Positions 1 through 10,000 of a DNA stretch of 64,000 nucleotides are shown piece after piece. Location: the NCBI GenBank assembly GCA_963786195.1, contig CAWAYH010000002.1, forward strand, positions 1 through 64,000, read 5' to 3'. How positions within the stretch are numbered: the first letter of the stretch is position 1; every line of letters starts with the position of its first letter. The translations under genes and the position numbers were made by a program. This stretch comes from CAWAYH01 sp963786195. GTDB taxonomy: Bacteria > Acidobacteriota > Vicinamibacteria > Vicinamibacterales > 2-12-FULL-66-21. The notes under the pieces are model-generated. The model was not told the DNA's origin, ran no database searches, and saw only the letters and a list, made by a program, of their open reading frames with translations.

Positions 1-2
1 CG

Positions 3-1430
3 ATGCGGTCAGGCTCCGGAGTCCTTGCAACGCTCTCGATTCTGGCGGTCGTGACGGGGTGGTCAGCTGGCTGCGATCCGATCGCGGCACGGGGCCAGCG
101 CGACGGAAGCGCGAACCAGCTTTCGGTGCCAGTCGATTACGCCCGGCTCCCGAACGGGCTGAAGGTGGTCCTCTCGCGCGATCAGACGACGCCGACCGTC
201 GTGGTGGCGGTGTACTACAACGTCGGGTTCCGAAACGAGCCGAAGGATCGCACGGGATTCTCGCACCTGTTCGAGCACATGATGTTCCAGGGCTCGCAGA
301 GTCTCGGCAAGATGGAGTTCATCCGGCTCGTCGAATCCAACGGCGGCATCGTGAACGGATCGACGCGCTTCGACTTCACGAACTACTTCCAGGTGATCCC
401 GTCGCACGTGCTCGAGACCGTGATCTGGGCGGAATCCGACCGCATGCGCGGGCTGAACATCGACGCCGACAACCTCAAGAATCAGCAGGAGGTCGTCAAG
501 AGCGAGGTCCGCGTCAACGTGCTCAATCAGCCGTATGGCACCTTTCCGTGGATCGATCTGCCGATGGCTGCCAACGAGAACTGGTACAACGCGCACAACT
601 TCTACGGCGACCTCGCGCACCTCGACGCGGCCACGCTCGAAGACGTGCGCTCGTTCTTCAAGACGTTCTACTCGCCGAACAACGCGGTCCTGGTCGTGTG
701 TGGCGACTTTGAGCCGGCTCAAACGAAGGCCTGGATCGAGAAGTACTTCGGCAGGATCCCGTCCGCGCGTCTGCCGGTGCCCCCCGATCTCCGGGAGCCG
801 CGCCAGGAGAAAGAGCGGCGTGCCGAGCGAACCGATGCGCTCGCGAACCGTCCCGCGCTCGGCATTGCGTACCATCTGCCCGACCGCTTCACGCCCGAGT
901 GGTTCGCGTTTGGCCTGATCGATCAGGCGATCGCGCAGGGGGCCGATTCTGTCCTGTACGACGAGCTGGTCCGCAAGCGGGCGTTGACCGGCGCCGTCGA
1001 CGCGGGAATCAACTGGGGTCTCGGCCACATGTTCGACTACAGCGGCCCGATGTTGTGGATGGCGCAGTTCTTCCACGACACCGGCACGCCGTCCGACAGG
1101 CTGCTGGCGGCGATCGACGAGGTGGTCGAACGCGTCAGGCGCGTCGGGCTCGATCAGGACACGCTCGATCGCGCGCGCGTGAAGATGCGCTCGCGGCTCT
1201 ACGGCAACCTCGAGGAGTTCGTCGGCTTCGGACGGGCGAATCTGCTCGCCTCGTTCGCGCTCTTCGACGACGACCCCGGGCGGATCAACCGGCTCGAGAG
1301 CGAGTTCGCGAAGGTGACGCCAGAGTTGGCGCGAAAGACCGCCCAGGAGTACCTCCGCTCGAGCAACCGGACCGTGTACGTCATCAAGCCCGGCAAGACC
1401 GGCGCGGCCGACCCGGAGGCGTCCCGATGA
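3..1430 (+). CDS. M16 (pitrilysin-family) zinc peptidase, active subunit
   Basis: The product is 475 residues, about the size of the bacterial two-gene M16 peptidases that cleave small peptides or leader sequences in the periplasm. An N-terminal hydrophobic stretch ends in SAGC at residue 24, so it is a secreted protein and possibly a lipoprotein. The inverted zinc motif HLFEH lies at residues 88-92, and the expected third ligand fits E168 in QQEVVKSEVR. The C-terminal half has the usual inactive M16 repeat. Its stop overlaps the ATG of the next gene (ATGA), which encodes the partner subunit. Only two bases precede the ATG in the window, so the ribosome binding site and any upstream start cannot be judged. 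Family assignment is secure; the substrate is unknown. Confidence 0.9.
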   Translation: MRSGSGVLATLSILAVVTGWSAGCDPIAARGQRDGSANQLSVPVDYARLPNGLKVVLSRDQTTPTVVVAVYYNVGFRNEPKDRTGFSHLFEHMMFQGSQSLGKMEFIRLVESNGGIVNGSTRFDFTNYFQVIPSHVLETVIWAESDRMRGLNIDADNLKNQQEVVKSEVRVNVLNQPYGTFPWIDLPMAANENWYNAHNFYGDLAHLDAATLEDVRSFFKTFYSPNNAVLVVCGDFEPAQTKAWIEKYFGRIPSARLPVPPDLREPRQEKERRAERTDALANRPALGIAYHLPDRFTPEWFAFGLIDQAIAQGADSVLYDELVRKRALTGAVDAGINWGLGHMFDYSGPMLWMAQFFHDTGTPSDRLLAAIDEVVERVRRVGLDQDTLDRARVKMRSRLYGNLEEFVGFGRANLLASFALFDDDPGRINRLESEFAKVTPELARKTAQEYLRSSNRTVYVIKPGKTGAADPEASR

Positions 1431-3004
1431 GCGGACGCGTCAGGCGAGTGGCCTCCGGCATCGCCGCGATCGTCGCCGCGGCGGCTGCGTTCGATGTCGC
1501 GAACGTGCGGGCTCAGAAGGAACAGCCGCCGCCGCAGGGGACGCCACGGGACTTTACGCTTCCCGCGCCGCGCCGATTCTCGCTGTCGAACGGTCTGGCG
1601 GTGACGATGGTGCCCTTCGGTCAGGTCCCGAAGGTCGCGATTCGGCTGGTGGTCGACGCGGGCAACCTGCACGAGCAGAAGAACGAGGTCTGGCTGGCCG
1701 ACGTCACCGGCAGCATGATGCAGGAAGGGACGTCGTCCCTCACGGCTGACGCGCTCGCGAGGCTGTTTGCGGCGATGGGCGGCGAGCTGGACGTTGGGGT
1801 GGGGGAGGACTCGACGTCGGTGTCCGCCGAGGTGTTGGCCGACCGCGGCGTGCAGGCCGTGCAGCTGATCGCGGACGTCGCGCAGCATCCCCGCCTTCCG
1901 GAATCGGAGCTCGGTCGTGTCAAGGCGAACATGATTCGCGACCTGGCGATTCGCAGGGAGACCCCGCAGTCGATCGCGCAGGAGAAGTTCGTCGAGCTGC
2001 TCTACGGCGATCATCCTTACGGACGGCTGTTCCCGGCCGAGGCGATGCTCAACGGCTACACCATCGAGCAAGTGCGGTCGTTCCACCGCAAGCACTTCGG
2101 CGCGCCGCGGAGCCGTCTGTACGTGGCGGGGGTGTTCGACGCGACCGCTATGGAAGCGGCGATCCGGAAGGCATTCGATGCGTGGACGCGCGCCACGACC
2201 GCCGATACGCCGAAGGTACCCGCCCCCGGCTCCCGGCGCTTCGCGCTGCTCGATCGCGCCGGAGCGCCGCAATCGACCCTCCTGCTGGGGACCAAGGTGC
2301 CCGATCCCTCCCACAAGGACTGGATTGCGCTCGAAGTCACCGACTATCTCCTCGGCGGCGCGTTCGCGTCACGCATCACGGCCAACATCCGCGAGCAGAA
2401 GGGGTACACGTATTCGCCCGTCAGCTCGATTGATACGCACACGGGCGATGCGTACTGGGTCGAGTCCGCCGACGTGACGACCGACGCCACCGGCGCGTCG
2501 CTCAAAGAAATTTTCTTCGAGATCGACCGCTTGAGAAAGGAAGCGCCGCCTGCCGACGAACTGCAGGGGATCAAGAACAACCTCGCCGGGATCTTCGTGA
2601 TGCAGAACGCGTCGCGGAATGGCGTGATCAACCGGTTGTCGTTCGTCGATCGGCACAAGCTGGGCGACGAGTACCTGACCAGCTACGTCCGCCGCGTGAT
2701 GGCGATCACCCCCCAGGATGTCCAGCGCGTCGCCACCGAGTACCTCGTCCCCGACAAGATGACGCTGGTCGTAGTCGGGGATACCAGGACGGTCAAGGAC
2801 CAGCTGCACCGTGGAGTAAGTAGTCGTCGGAAGCTCGGAAGCTCGGAAGCTCGGATGCCGGGAGCTCGGATGTCGGGAGCTCGGATGTTCGGGCACGGAG
2901 GCCCGGGTCTCCTGGTCCGCACTTCCGGTCCCCGAGCCCCTGAGCCGGTGTCCCGAGCGGCCCACCGTTCGTCCCAAATCCTTCTCCCCCGTTTACAGGA
3001 TTGA
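1427..3004 (+). CDS. M16 peptidase-like protein, catalytically inactive partner subunit
   Basis: This gene starts at the ATG that overlaps the previous stop, so the pair is translationally coupled. The protein has an Ala-rich signal peptide (residues 1-30) and an M16 fold. At the position of HxxEH it reads LADVTGSMMQEGTSSL, so zinc ligands are missing and it should be the non-catalytic half of a heterodimer, as is usual in this family. Conserved M16 sequence ends near residue 465 (RTVKDQLHRG). The remaining roughly 60 codons run through a degenerate repeat of GGAAGCTC-like units and encode low-complexity sequence. The native stop was probably displaced by that repeat or lost by a frameshift. 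Confidence 0.85.
   Translation: MSGRVRRVASGIAAIVAAAAAFDVANVRAQKEQPPPQGTPRDFTLPAPRRFSLSNGLAVTMVPFGQVPKVAIRLVVDAGNLHEQKNEVWLADVTGSMMQEGTSSLTADALARLFAAMGGELDVGVGEDSTSVSAEVLADRGVQAVQLIADVAQHPRLPESELGRVKANMIRDLAIRRETPQSIAQEKFVELLYGDHPYGRLFPAEAMLNGYTIEQVRSFHRKHFGAPRSRLYVAGVFDATAMEAAIRKAFDAWTRATTADTPKVPAPGSRRFALLDRAGAPQSTLLLGTKVPDPSHKDWIALEVTDYLLGGAFASRITANIREQKGYTYSPVSSIDTHTGDAYWVESADVTTDATGASLKEIFFEIDRLRKEAPPADELQGIKNNLAGIFVMQNASRNGVINRLSFVDRHKLGDEYLTSYVRRVMAITPQDVQRVATEYLVPDKMTLVVVGDTRTVKDQLHRGVSSRRKLGSSEARMPGARMSGARMFGHGGPGLLVRTSGPRAPEPVSRAAHRSSQILLPRLQD
2818..2960. repeat. Degenerate 8-nt tandem repeat with inverted halves (YTCGG family)
   Basis: Units such as GGAAGCTC, GGAGCTC and GGATGTTC repeat about nine times, then the sequence turns into loosely complementary CCCCGAGCCCC-type units. 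It covers the 3' end of the M16 partner gene, which stays open through it. The same unit family recurs at 33471-33620 and 37888-37976. Confidence 0.7.
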
Positions 3005-3105
3005 CTTATGATGCAGTCGCCCCAGCCCAATTCGGCGGCGGTTGGTCACGGAGGCGGACTATTCTGGCCCACTCCTCCTGACTGACCCAGCAAGGGAGGA
3101 GTGAC

Positions 3106-6100
3106 ATGCTGACGCTTCGACGTCTGTCGCTCGTAGTGGCGATTGCCCTGTTTGCGACGGCATCCCTCTGGGCCCAGTCGACGACAGGCACCGTGCAGGG
3201 CACGGTCAAGGACAACCAGGACGCGGTCGTGCCCGGGGCGACCGTCACGCTCCGCAACACGCAGACCAACGCGACCCGCACGCTCGTCACCGACGGCAGC
3301 GGTAACTACCGATTCCTGAACCTGCCGGTTGGCGTGTACGCGCTCGCCGTCGAGTTGCCGGGCTTCTCGAAGTACTCGCGCGATGGCATCACGCTCTCGC
3401 TGAATCAGGACGCCGTCATCGACGTCAAGATCCAGCCGGCCACGATTTCCGAAAGCATCGAGGTCACCGCGGACGCCCCGCTGCTCAACACGACGACGCC
3501 GGAGGTCGGCGTGCGGTTCGACCAGAAGCGCGTGTCGGAGCTGCCGCTGGCGGGCGCGTCGTTCCGCGACGTGTTTGCGGTCGCGCTGTCCGCGCCGGGC
3601 GTCAGCCAGCTTGGCAGCGGCCAGCAGGGCTTCGCGTCCGGGACGAACTTCTCGTCGAACGGCATGCGCGTCCGATCGAACAACTTCATGATCGACGGAC
3701 AGGACAGCAACGACCCGAGCGTCACTGGACGCCAGCAGCCGATCAACAACACCGACATCATCCAGGAAGTGCGGCTGATCACGAATCAGTTCGCCGCCGA
3801 GTTCGGCCGCGCCGCCGGTTCGGTGGTCAACGTCGTCACCAAGAACGGCACGAACGCGTTCCACGGTTCCGGCTTCGGGTTCTTCAACGACGAGAGCCTC
3901 AACGCGCGCAGCAATCTGGACAAGGCCGCCCTGCGTCCCAGCGCGCCGTTCCGCGAGGAGCGGCAGCTGGGGGGGACCGTGGGCGGTCCGGTCGTGCGCA
4001 ACAGGACGTTCTTCTTCGGGTCGTATCAGCGGTGGACGGACCGGGCGCTGGGCTCGGGCTTCACGCTGAACGGCGCGCCGACCGAGGCCGGGCGCGCGGT
4101 CCTGCAGTCCGCCGTGGGCACTCGGCCGCAGATTCAGGCGCTGCTCCAGTTCCTGCCGGCCGCACAGACCCCGCTGCCGCAGTCGGCCAGCTTCACGGCC
4201 AACGGGCAGTCCTTCACCGTGCCGCTGGGATCATTGACCGGATCGTCGAGCATCAAGTTCGACAACAACCAGGTGGCGGGCCGTGTCGATCATCAGTTCG
4301 GCAACAACCACACGTTGACGGGCCGGTACCTGCTGGACGACACACCCGAGAATTCGGGCACGGGCCAGGTGACGCCTCCCGGGCTGACGACGGTCAACCC
4401 GGCGAACCGTCACTCCCTGAATATCTGGCTGAACAGCGTCCTCTCGCCCAACATGTCGAACGAGTTTCGTGGTGCGTGGGCCCACCTCGGGACGGTCACC
4501 GGTTCGGTCGATCCGAGCTCGGAGAGCATTCCGTCGATCGAGATCTCCGAGCTCGGGCTGACGGGCTTCAACGCGGCCGCGAACCGCACGGCCATCGGGC
4601 TGGCGGTGAACCTGCCGCAGTTCCGCTACAACGACACGTACCAGTTTCAGAACAACCTCACGTACATCCGCGGCAAACACCTGATCAAGGGCGGTTTCGA
4701 CGTCCGCTACCAGTACGTGAAGAGCTTCTTCTTCCCGACCATCCGCGGCCGCCTCAGCTATCCGACGCTGCAGCGATACGTCGACGACAACGCGGAGGTT
4801 GCGAACATCAACAAGCCCCTGCCGGGCGGTGAAGAGGTCAACTATTACCGCTGGTGGGATCAGTATTACTACGTGCAGGACGAGTGGAAGGCGGGCGCGA
4901 GCCTCACGCTCAACTTCGGCCTGCGCTACGAGCTGCCCGGCAACAACATCCAGAGCCTGATCGAGCTCCAGGAGCGGATTCTGGCGGCGAACGGCAACAA
5001 CGATGTCTACCGGCTCAAGCCGGTGCCGAGCACCGACAAGAACAACTTCCAGCCGCGCATCGGCTTCAACTGGGCGCCGGTCACGGAGACGGGCGGGATG
5101 GTCGGGATGCTGACGGGCGGCGACAAGTTCGTGCTGCGCGGCGGCTACGCCCGCACGAACGATTACGCCTTCCTGAACATCGCGCTCAACATCGTGAGCT
5201 CGTTCCCCTACGTGGCGGCGATCAACCGCAGCAACGTGTCGAACGCGTTCGTGCTTCTCCAGTCGACGCCGGCTGGCGTGCCGCCGGGGGACAATCCGAA
5301 TCTGCTGACGCGGACCGTCGTCGGCGAAGACTTCCGCTCGCCGATGGCCGATCAGTTCAGCCTCGAGGTCCAGCGTCAGCTCGTCCGACAACCTCGTGTT
5401 CCGCGTCGGCTACGTCGGGACGTTTGGCAAGGATCTCTTCCAGACGCTCGACGGCAACCCGCGCCAGCAGTTCTGCGGCAATCCGTGCACGACGGGCCCG
5501 CGCCTCGATCCGACCGCCGGCGTCATCCGGCTGCGCGCGAACGAAGCCGAGTCCTGGTACCACTCGCTGCAGACGGGTCTCGACAAACGGTTCAGCGGCG
5601 GTCTGAGCGCCGGCGTCCACTACACGTGGAGCAAGTATCTGGACACCGCGTCGGATCTCTTCAACCCGTCGAGCGGCGAGGTCGCGGTCGCGCAGGATTC
5701 GTTCGACATCGACAACGACAAGGCTCGGTCGTCCTACGATCGCCCGCATCGCCTCACGGGCAACTTCGTGTGGGAGCTGCCCTGGATGCGCGACCAGGCT
5801 GGCGTCATGGGCAAGATCCTCGGCGGCTGGCAGGTCAGCTCGTTCTTCACGCTCCAGAGCGGGGCGCCGTTTACGGTGCTCAACGGCGTGGACCCGACCG
5901 GCGCGCTCGCCGGGATCGACGGGCTGGTCGGCAACGCCATCCGGCCGAACCTCAACACCGACCTCGATCTCTCCAAGATGACCGTGTCGGAGATCCTCGA
6001 GGCAGGCGGCCGGAGCCTGTTCCGTCAGATCTGCGGGATGCCGAGCCCCGACGTGCGCCGGAGAGCGGGTGGGCAACGTCGGCCGCAATACGCTCCGCGC

Positions 6101-6314
6101 CGACGGCATCGGCACCCTGGACATCGGGTTCACGAAGAACACGCGCTTCCTCAACGGCCAGAACATCCAGTTCCGCATCGAGATGTTCAACGCCACGAAC
6201 ACGCGCAACTTCGGAATCCCCGAGGGGCGCGTGAACAACTCCAACTTCCTCAATCAGTGGGGAACCGACGGCGGCAACCGCCGCATCTGGATGGCCCTGA
6301 GGTACACCTTCTAG
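3106..6314 (+). CDS. TonB-dependent receptor with carboxypeptidase-regulatory-like N-terminal domain (two frameshifts)
   Basis: This is an outer-membrane substrate receptor of the large Oar/SusC-like group common in Acidobacteriota. The ATG is preceded by GGGAGGAG. A signal peptide (residues 1-23, ending LWAQ) leads to a regulatory-like beta-sandwich (about 25-110), a plug domain (about 120-240, with NNTDIIQEVRLITNQF) and a beta-barrel ending in RYTF, the aromatic C-terminus expected for outer-membrane insertion. The frame shifts near 5372-5385 (after LEVQRQL; the sense frame resumes as SSDNLVFRVGY) and again near 6055-6069 (resuming as GNVGRNTLRADG). The total is about 1070 residues. A perfect intrinsic terminator follows. 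The substrate cannot be deduced; frameshifts are probably sequencing errors because both sides match the family. Confidence 0.9.
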
Positions 6315-6346
6315 AACGCCGTCGACTTCAGGCTTGTTCGCTGTGG

Positions 6347-6380
6347 ACGCCCGGCCGGATTCGGCCGGGCGTTTTTTTTG
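6347..6380 (+). terminator. Rho-independent terminator of the TonB-dependent receptor gene
   Basis: An 11-bp perfect stem (ACGCCCGGCCG, loop GATT, CGGCCGGGCGT) is followed directly by a run of T. It lies about 33 nt after the receptor stop codon. Confidence 0.95.
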
Positions 6381-6449
6381 GACCCGCCGCCTCTGCGTGG
6401 TGAGCCCGGACTGGCGGCTCCTGCGCATTACCGTTCAGAGGTGACCTCG

Positions 6450-7082
6450 ATGCGGACGAACTCACTGGACTTGCACGTTCCGGCCCAGCCGACGGTGCGG
6501 CCGGGGTGGTTGACCCGGTTGAGCTGTGGGATCTGGGGCCACCACGTCGACAATCACGCGTTCCGGCGCGCTCGTGGTTTCGAGCAATCCTGCCGCTGCG
6601 GTGCGGCCTACCTGCGCACGGACGGATCCTGCACGCGCGTCCGCCACACGCTCTCGTGTTTCCTCGGCCATCACACCTACGTCCGGCTTGGCGATCGCGA
6701 TGGTCATCATGGGTACGTCTGCGTGCGGTGCGGGCACCCGTTGCTTTTCTCCGCTGACAGCGATCCTCACGCCAGGTCCGAACGATTCGAGAAGCGCGTC
6801 CGCTACCTGTGCGGGCTCTTCGGACACCGCGTGCACCGTGTGACAGAGCGCAACCGGTTCGTCGAGTACGCGTGCCACTGCGGGCACACGTTTCTGAAGC
6901 CTCAAGAGGCGCTCGACCTCGTCCGTCATCCGATGGTGTGCGTCACGGGCGGGCACTTCGTGCGATATGTGACGTCGCGAGGCGGCTACAGGGAGTACGT
7001 GTGCCGCGATTGCGGTCACCCGTTCTGCTTCGCCGAGCCGGACGCGTCTGAGCGCTATCCCAGAACCACGCGCACCTGGTGA
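6450..7082 (+). CDS. Four-repeat zinc-ribbon-like protein (DUF1660-like)
   Basis: A 210-residue soluble protein built of four imperfect repeats of about 45 residues. Each repeat has a C-x(3-4)-GH half followed by a C-x(1-2)-CG half: SCGIWGHH with CRCGAAY, SCFLGHH with CVRCGHPLLF, CGLFGHR with CHCGHTF, and VCVTGGH with CRDCGHPFCF. Cys pairs plus His suggest one zinc per repeat. The Cys-x-x-x-Gly-His...Cys-x-Cys-Gly pattern resembles the short DUF1660 family, normally a single unit. The ATG follows GAGGTGAC. Its 3' end overlaps the end of the convergent glucan synthase gene by 28 nt. The function is unknown; the repeat structure is read directly. Confidence 0.75.
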   Translation: MRTNSLDLHVPAQPTVRPGWLTRLSCGIWGHHVDNHAFRRARGFEQSCRCGAAYLRTDGSCTRVRHTLSCFLGHHTYVRLGDRDGHHGYVCVRCGHPLLFSADSDPHARSERFEKRVRYLCGLFGHRVHRVTERNRFVEYACHCGHTFLKPQEALDLVRHPMVCVTGGHFVRYVTSRGGYREYVCRDCGHPFCFAEPDASERYPRTTRTW

Positions 7083-10000
7083 ACGGCGCCATCCGTGAAC
7101 GCCGGAATCTCGTTCCCGGATCGCTCTACGCCGTCCACCTCCAGGTGCTTCACGCCCCGGCCGAGGCTGTCGGGATTCTCCACCGTGATGCGGTACTCCG
7201 CGCCGGCCGTCCGGCAGGACACCTCGTACCCAGGCCACGAGCGCGGGATGCACGGGTTGATGCGCACGGCACCGTTGTGAAGCGACACGCCGAGAATCGC
7301 TTCGATGCCGATGCGATACATCCATCCGGCCGCTCCCGTGTACCACGTCCAGCCGCCGCGTCCTGCGTGCGGAGCCTGCGAGTACACGTCGGCCGCGACG
7401 ACGTAGGGTTCGGCGCGATAGCGGCGCACATCGTCGAGCGTCCGCGTGTGGTTCATGGGGTTGAGCATCGAGAGCAGTTCCATCGCGCGATCGCCGTCGC
7501 CGAGCATGGCGAACGCGAGCACGCTCCACAGAGCGGCGTGGGTGTACTGTCCGCCGTTCTCGCGCACTCCGGGCACGTATCCCTGAATGTAGCCGGGGCT
7601 CGGCGTCGTGCGATCGAAAGGCGGCGTCAGCAGCAGCACGATCCCGTCCTCGGGACGCACGAGGTGGTCGTAGACCGATTCCATGGCTTCTCTCGCGTGC
7701 GCGGGCTCCGCGGCGCCGGAGATCACCGCCCAGGACTGCGCGATCGAGTCGATCTTGCACTCCTCGTTGGCCGCAGAGCCGAGCGGCGTCCCGTCGTCGA
7801 AGTACGCGCGGCGATACCACTGACCGTCCCACGCGCCGTCGAGGGCGGCGGCGAGCTGGGTCGCATGCTGACGATACTGGTTGGCGCGATCGTCTTCCCC
7901 CGCGCAGCCGCGATGTCGGCAAACGGGTGCAGGATCGAAATCAGAAACCAGCCGAGCCAGACGCTCTCGCCGCTGCCGCCCGCGCCCACGAGGTTCATGC
8001 CGTCATTCCAGTCGCCGGTCCCCATGAGCGGAAGGCCGTGCGTGCCGGTTCCAAGATTGAGCCCCACCGCGCGCACGCAGTGTTCGTAGAGTGATGCCGT
8101 CTGCCGCGACACTGCCGGGCGTTCGTACGCTTCGTGCTCGTCAGGCTTGAGGATCTCGTCCCTCGAGAAACGGAACCTCCTCGTCCAGGATCGACGCGTC
8201 GCCCGTCGCGGAGACGTAGTGGGCCGTCGCATACGCGAGCCAGAGGCGATCGTCAGCGAACTTCGTGCGCACGCCCTGCCCGCCCGGCTCGTGCCACCAG
8301 TGCTGCACGTCGCCTTCCACGAACTGACGCGACGCCGCGTGCAGGATGTGGGCGCGGGTCAGGTGCGGCGCTGAGAAAATCAGCGCGAGCACGTCCTGCA
8401 GCTGATCGCGGAAGCCGAACGCGCCGCTCGATTGATAGAAGGCGGACCGGCCCCAGACCCTGCAGGCGAGCGTCTGATAGAGGAGCCATCGGTTCAGCAT
8501 CAGGTCCAGCGCGCGGTCCGGAGTTTTGACGTGCACCGTCCGCAGCAGCGTGTCCCAGAATCGATGCACGTCCTCGAAGGCGGCGGCGATCCCCTGCGGC
8601 GCCCGGCAGCGGCGCACGAGCGTGGACACGCTGGCGGCATCCGGCGCTTCCCCGAGCAGGCCGATGACCGTCTTCTCCTCTGACGGCTCGAGTGAGAGCC
8701 GCACCTGAATCGCGCCACACGGATCGAGCGCGGCGCCCGTTCTGTCGGACAGACAGTCGCGCCGCAGCGCCACGGGATCGTCCAGGCCGCCGTTCCGGCC
8801 GATGAACTCCGTCCGATCGCCCGTGATTGTGCGCTGAGGAACCTGGCTGGCGCCGGCCATCCCCATGCCCGGATCGTTCGTGTGCAGATCGAGAAACGCA
8901 ATCCGATCCGCAAAGTATTCGCGAAAAGCGTTGGACGCAAGCAGCGCGCCGGTCGCCGCCTCGCGGCTCGTGACGACGTGCAGCCTGGTGCGCTCGCGGG
9001 CGTCACCGAGGACCCAATCGACGTAGAGCGTGACCGACAGGGACCGCCGGCGAGACGACGAGTTGCGCAGCGTCAGGTGAAAGACTTTTACCGGTTCGGC
9101 CGCCGCGACGTACAGCCGCAGCTGCGAATCGATGTCATCGCGGGAATGTTCGTACGTCGTATAGCCCTGGCCATGCCTCACGACGTACGGCAGCCCGGCG
9201 CCGGCCGGCAGCGGCGTGGCGGACCACACGCGGCCGCTGTGCTCGTCGCGGATGTACATCGCCTCACCCTGCGGATCGACCACCGGGTCGTTTCGCCACG
9301 GCGTCAGCCTGTTGTCGTGGCTGTTCTCCGACCAGGTGAAGCCCGCGCCCATGTCGCTCGCTACGAAACCAAACGTCGGGTGCGCGACGACGTTGATCCA
9401 GGGCGCCGGCGGAATCCGTCCGGCGTTCTGGTGCACATGGACGACGTACTCGCGGCCGTCGTCGCTGAACCCACCGAGCCCGTTGGACGCTTCGAGACCG
9501 ACGGGCGCCGAGCGACGGTCCCCCGGGACGACCGGCTCCGAGGCGGTCGGGGCGCGACGTTCCGCCGGCGGCGCGCTGAACGGCACCTGCGGCCGCACGA
9601 GCTGCTGGTGCAGCCCGCCGTCGGCGCCATCCATCACCACGCGCGCGGCGGCACGCAGCAGGAGCTGATCTTCCGGCGGCATGATGTCCGCGCGGCGCAG
9701 GAACACGCCGCCGGGACGGTCGATCCAGGCCTGCTCCGGCCCGCTCTCGAGCAGCTGCTGAAGAGCGTCTTGCAGATCCTGTCGATACGTGGTGCCGTGC
9801 TCGTTGAGGATCACCAGGTCGAACGTCAGGCCCTTCCCGCGAAGGTACTCGTGCGCCTTGAGCAGATCGCGATAGAGCGTGAGCTGCGCGCCGTCGGCGA
9901 TCCTGGCGAGCACGATCGGCAGATCGCCGGAGATGCCGTATTTCCAGAGCTCCGACTGACCGCGGCGGTTCTCCTGGACCGCTTCGGGCGCGCGCAGCCG

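Noticed and set aside
62..2314. Minus-strand frames opposite the M16 genes
   Set aside because: Same codon-bias shadow effect; compositions rich in His, Arg and Val with no domains.
6450..7082. Prophage origin because DUF1660 is often phage-linked
   Set aside because: No other phage gene lies near; composition matches the neighbours.
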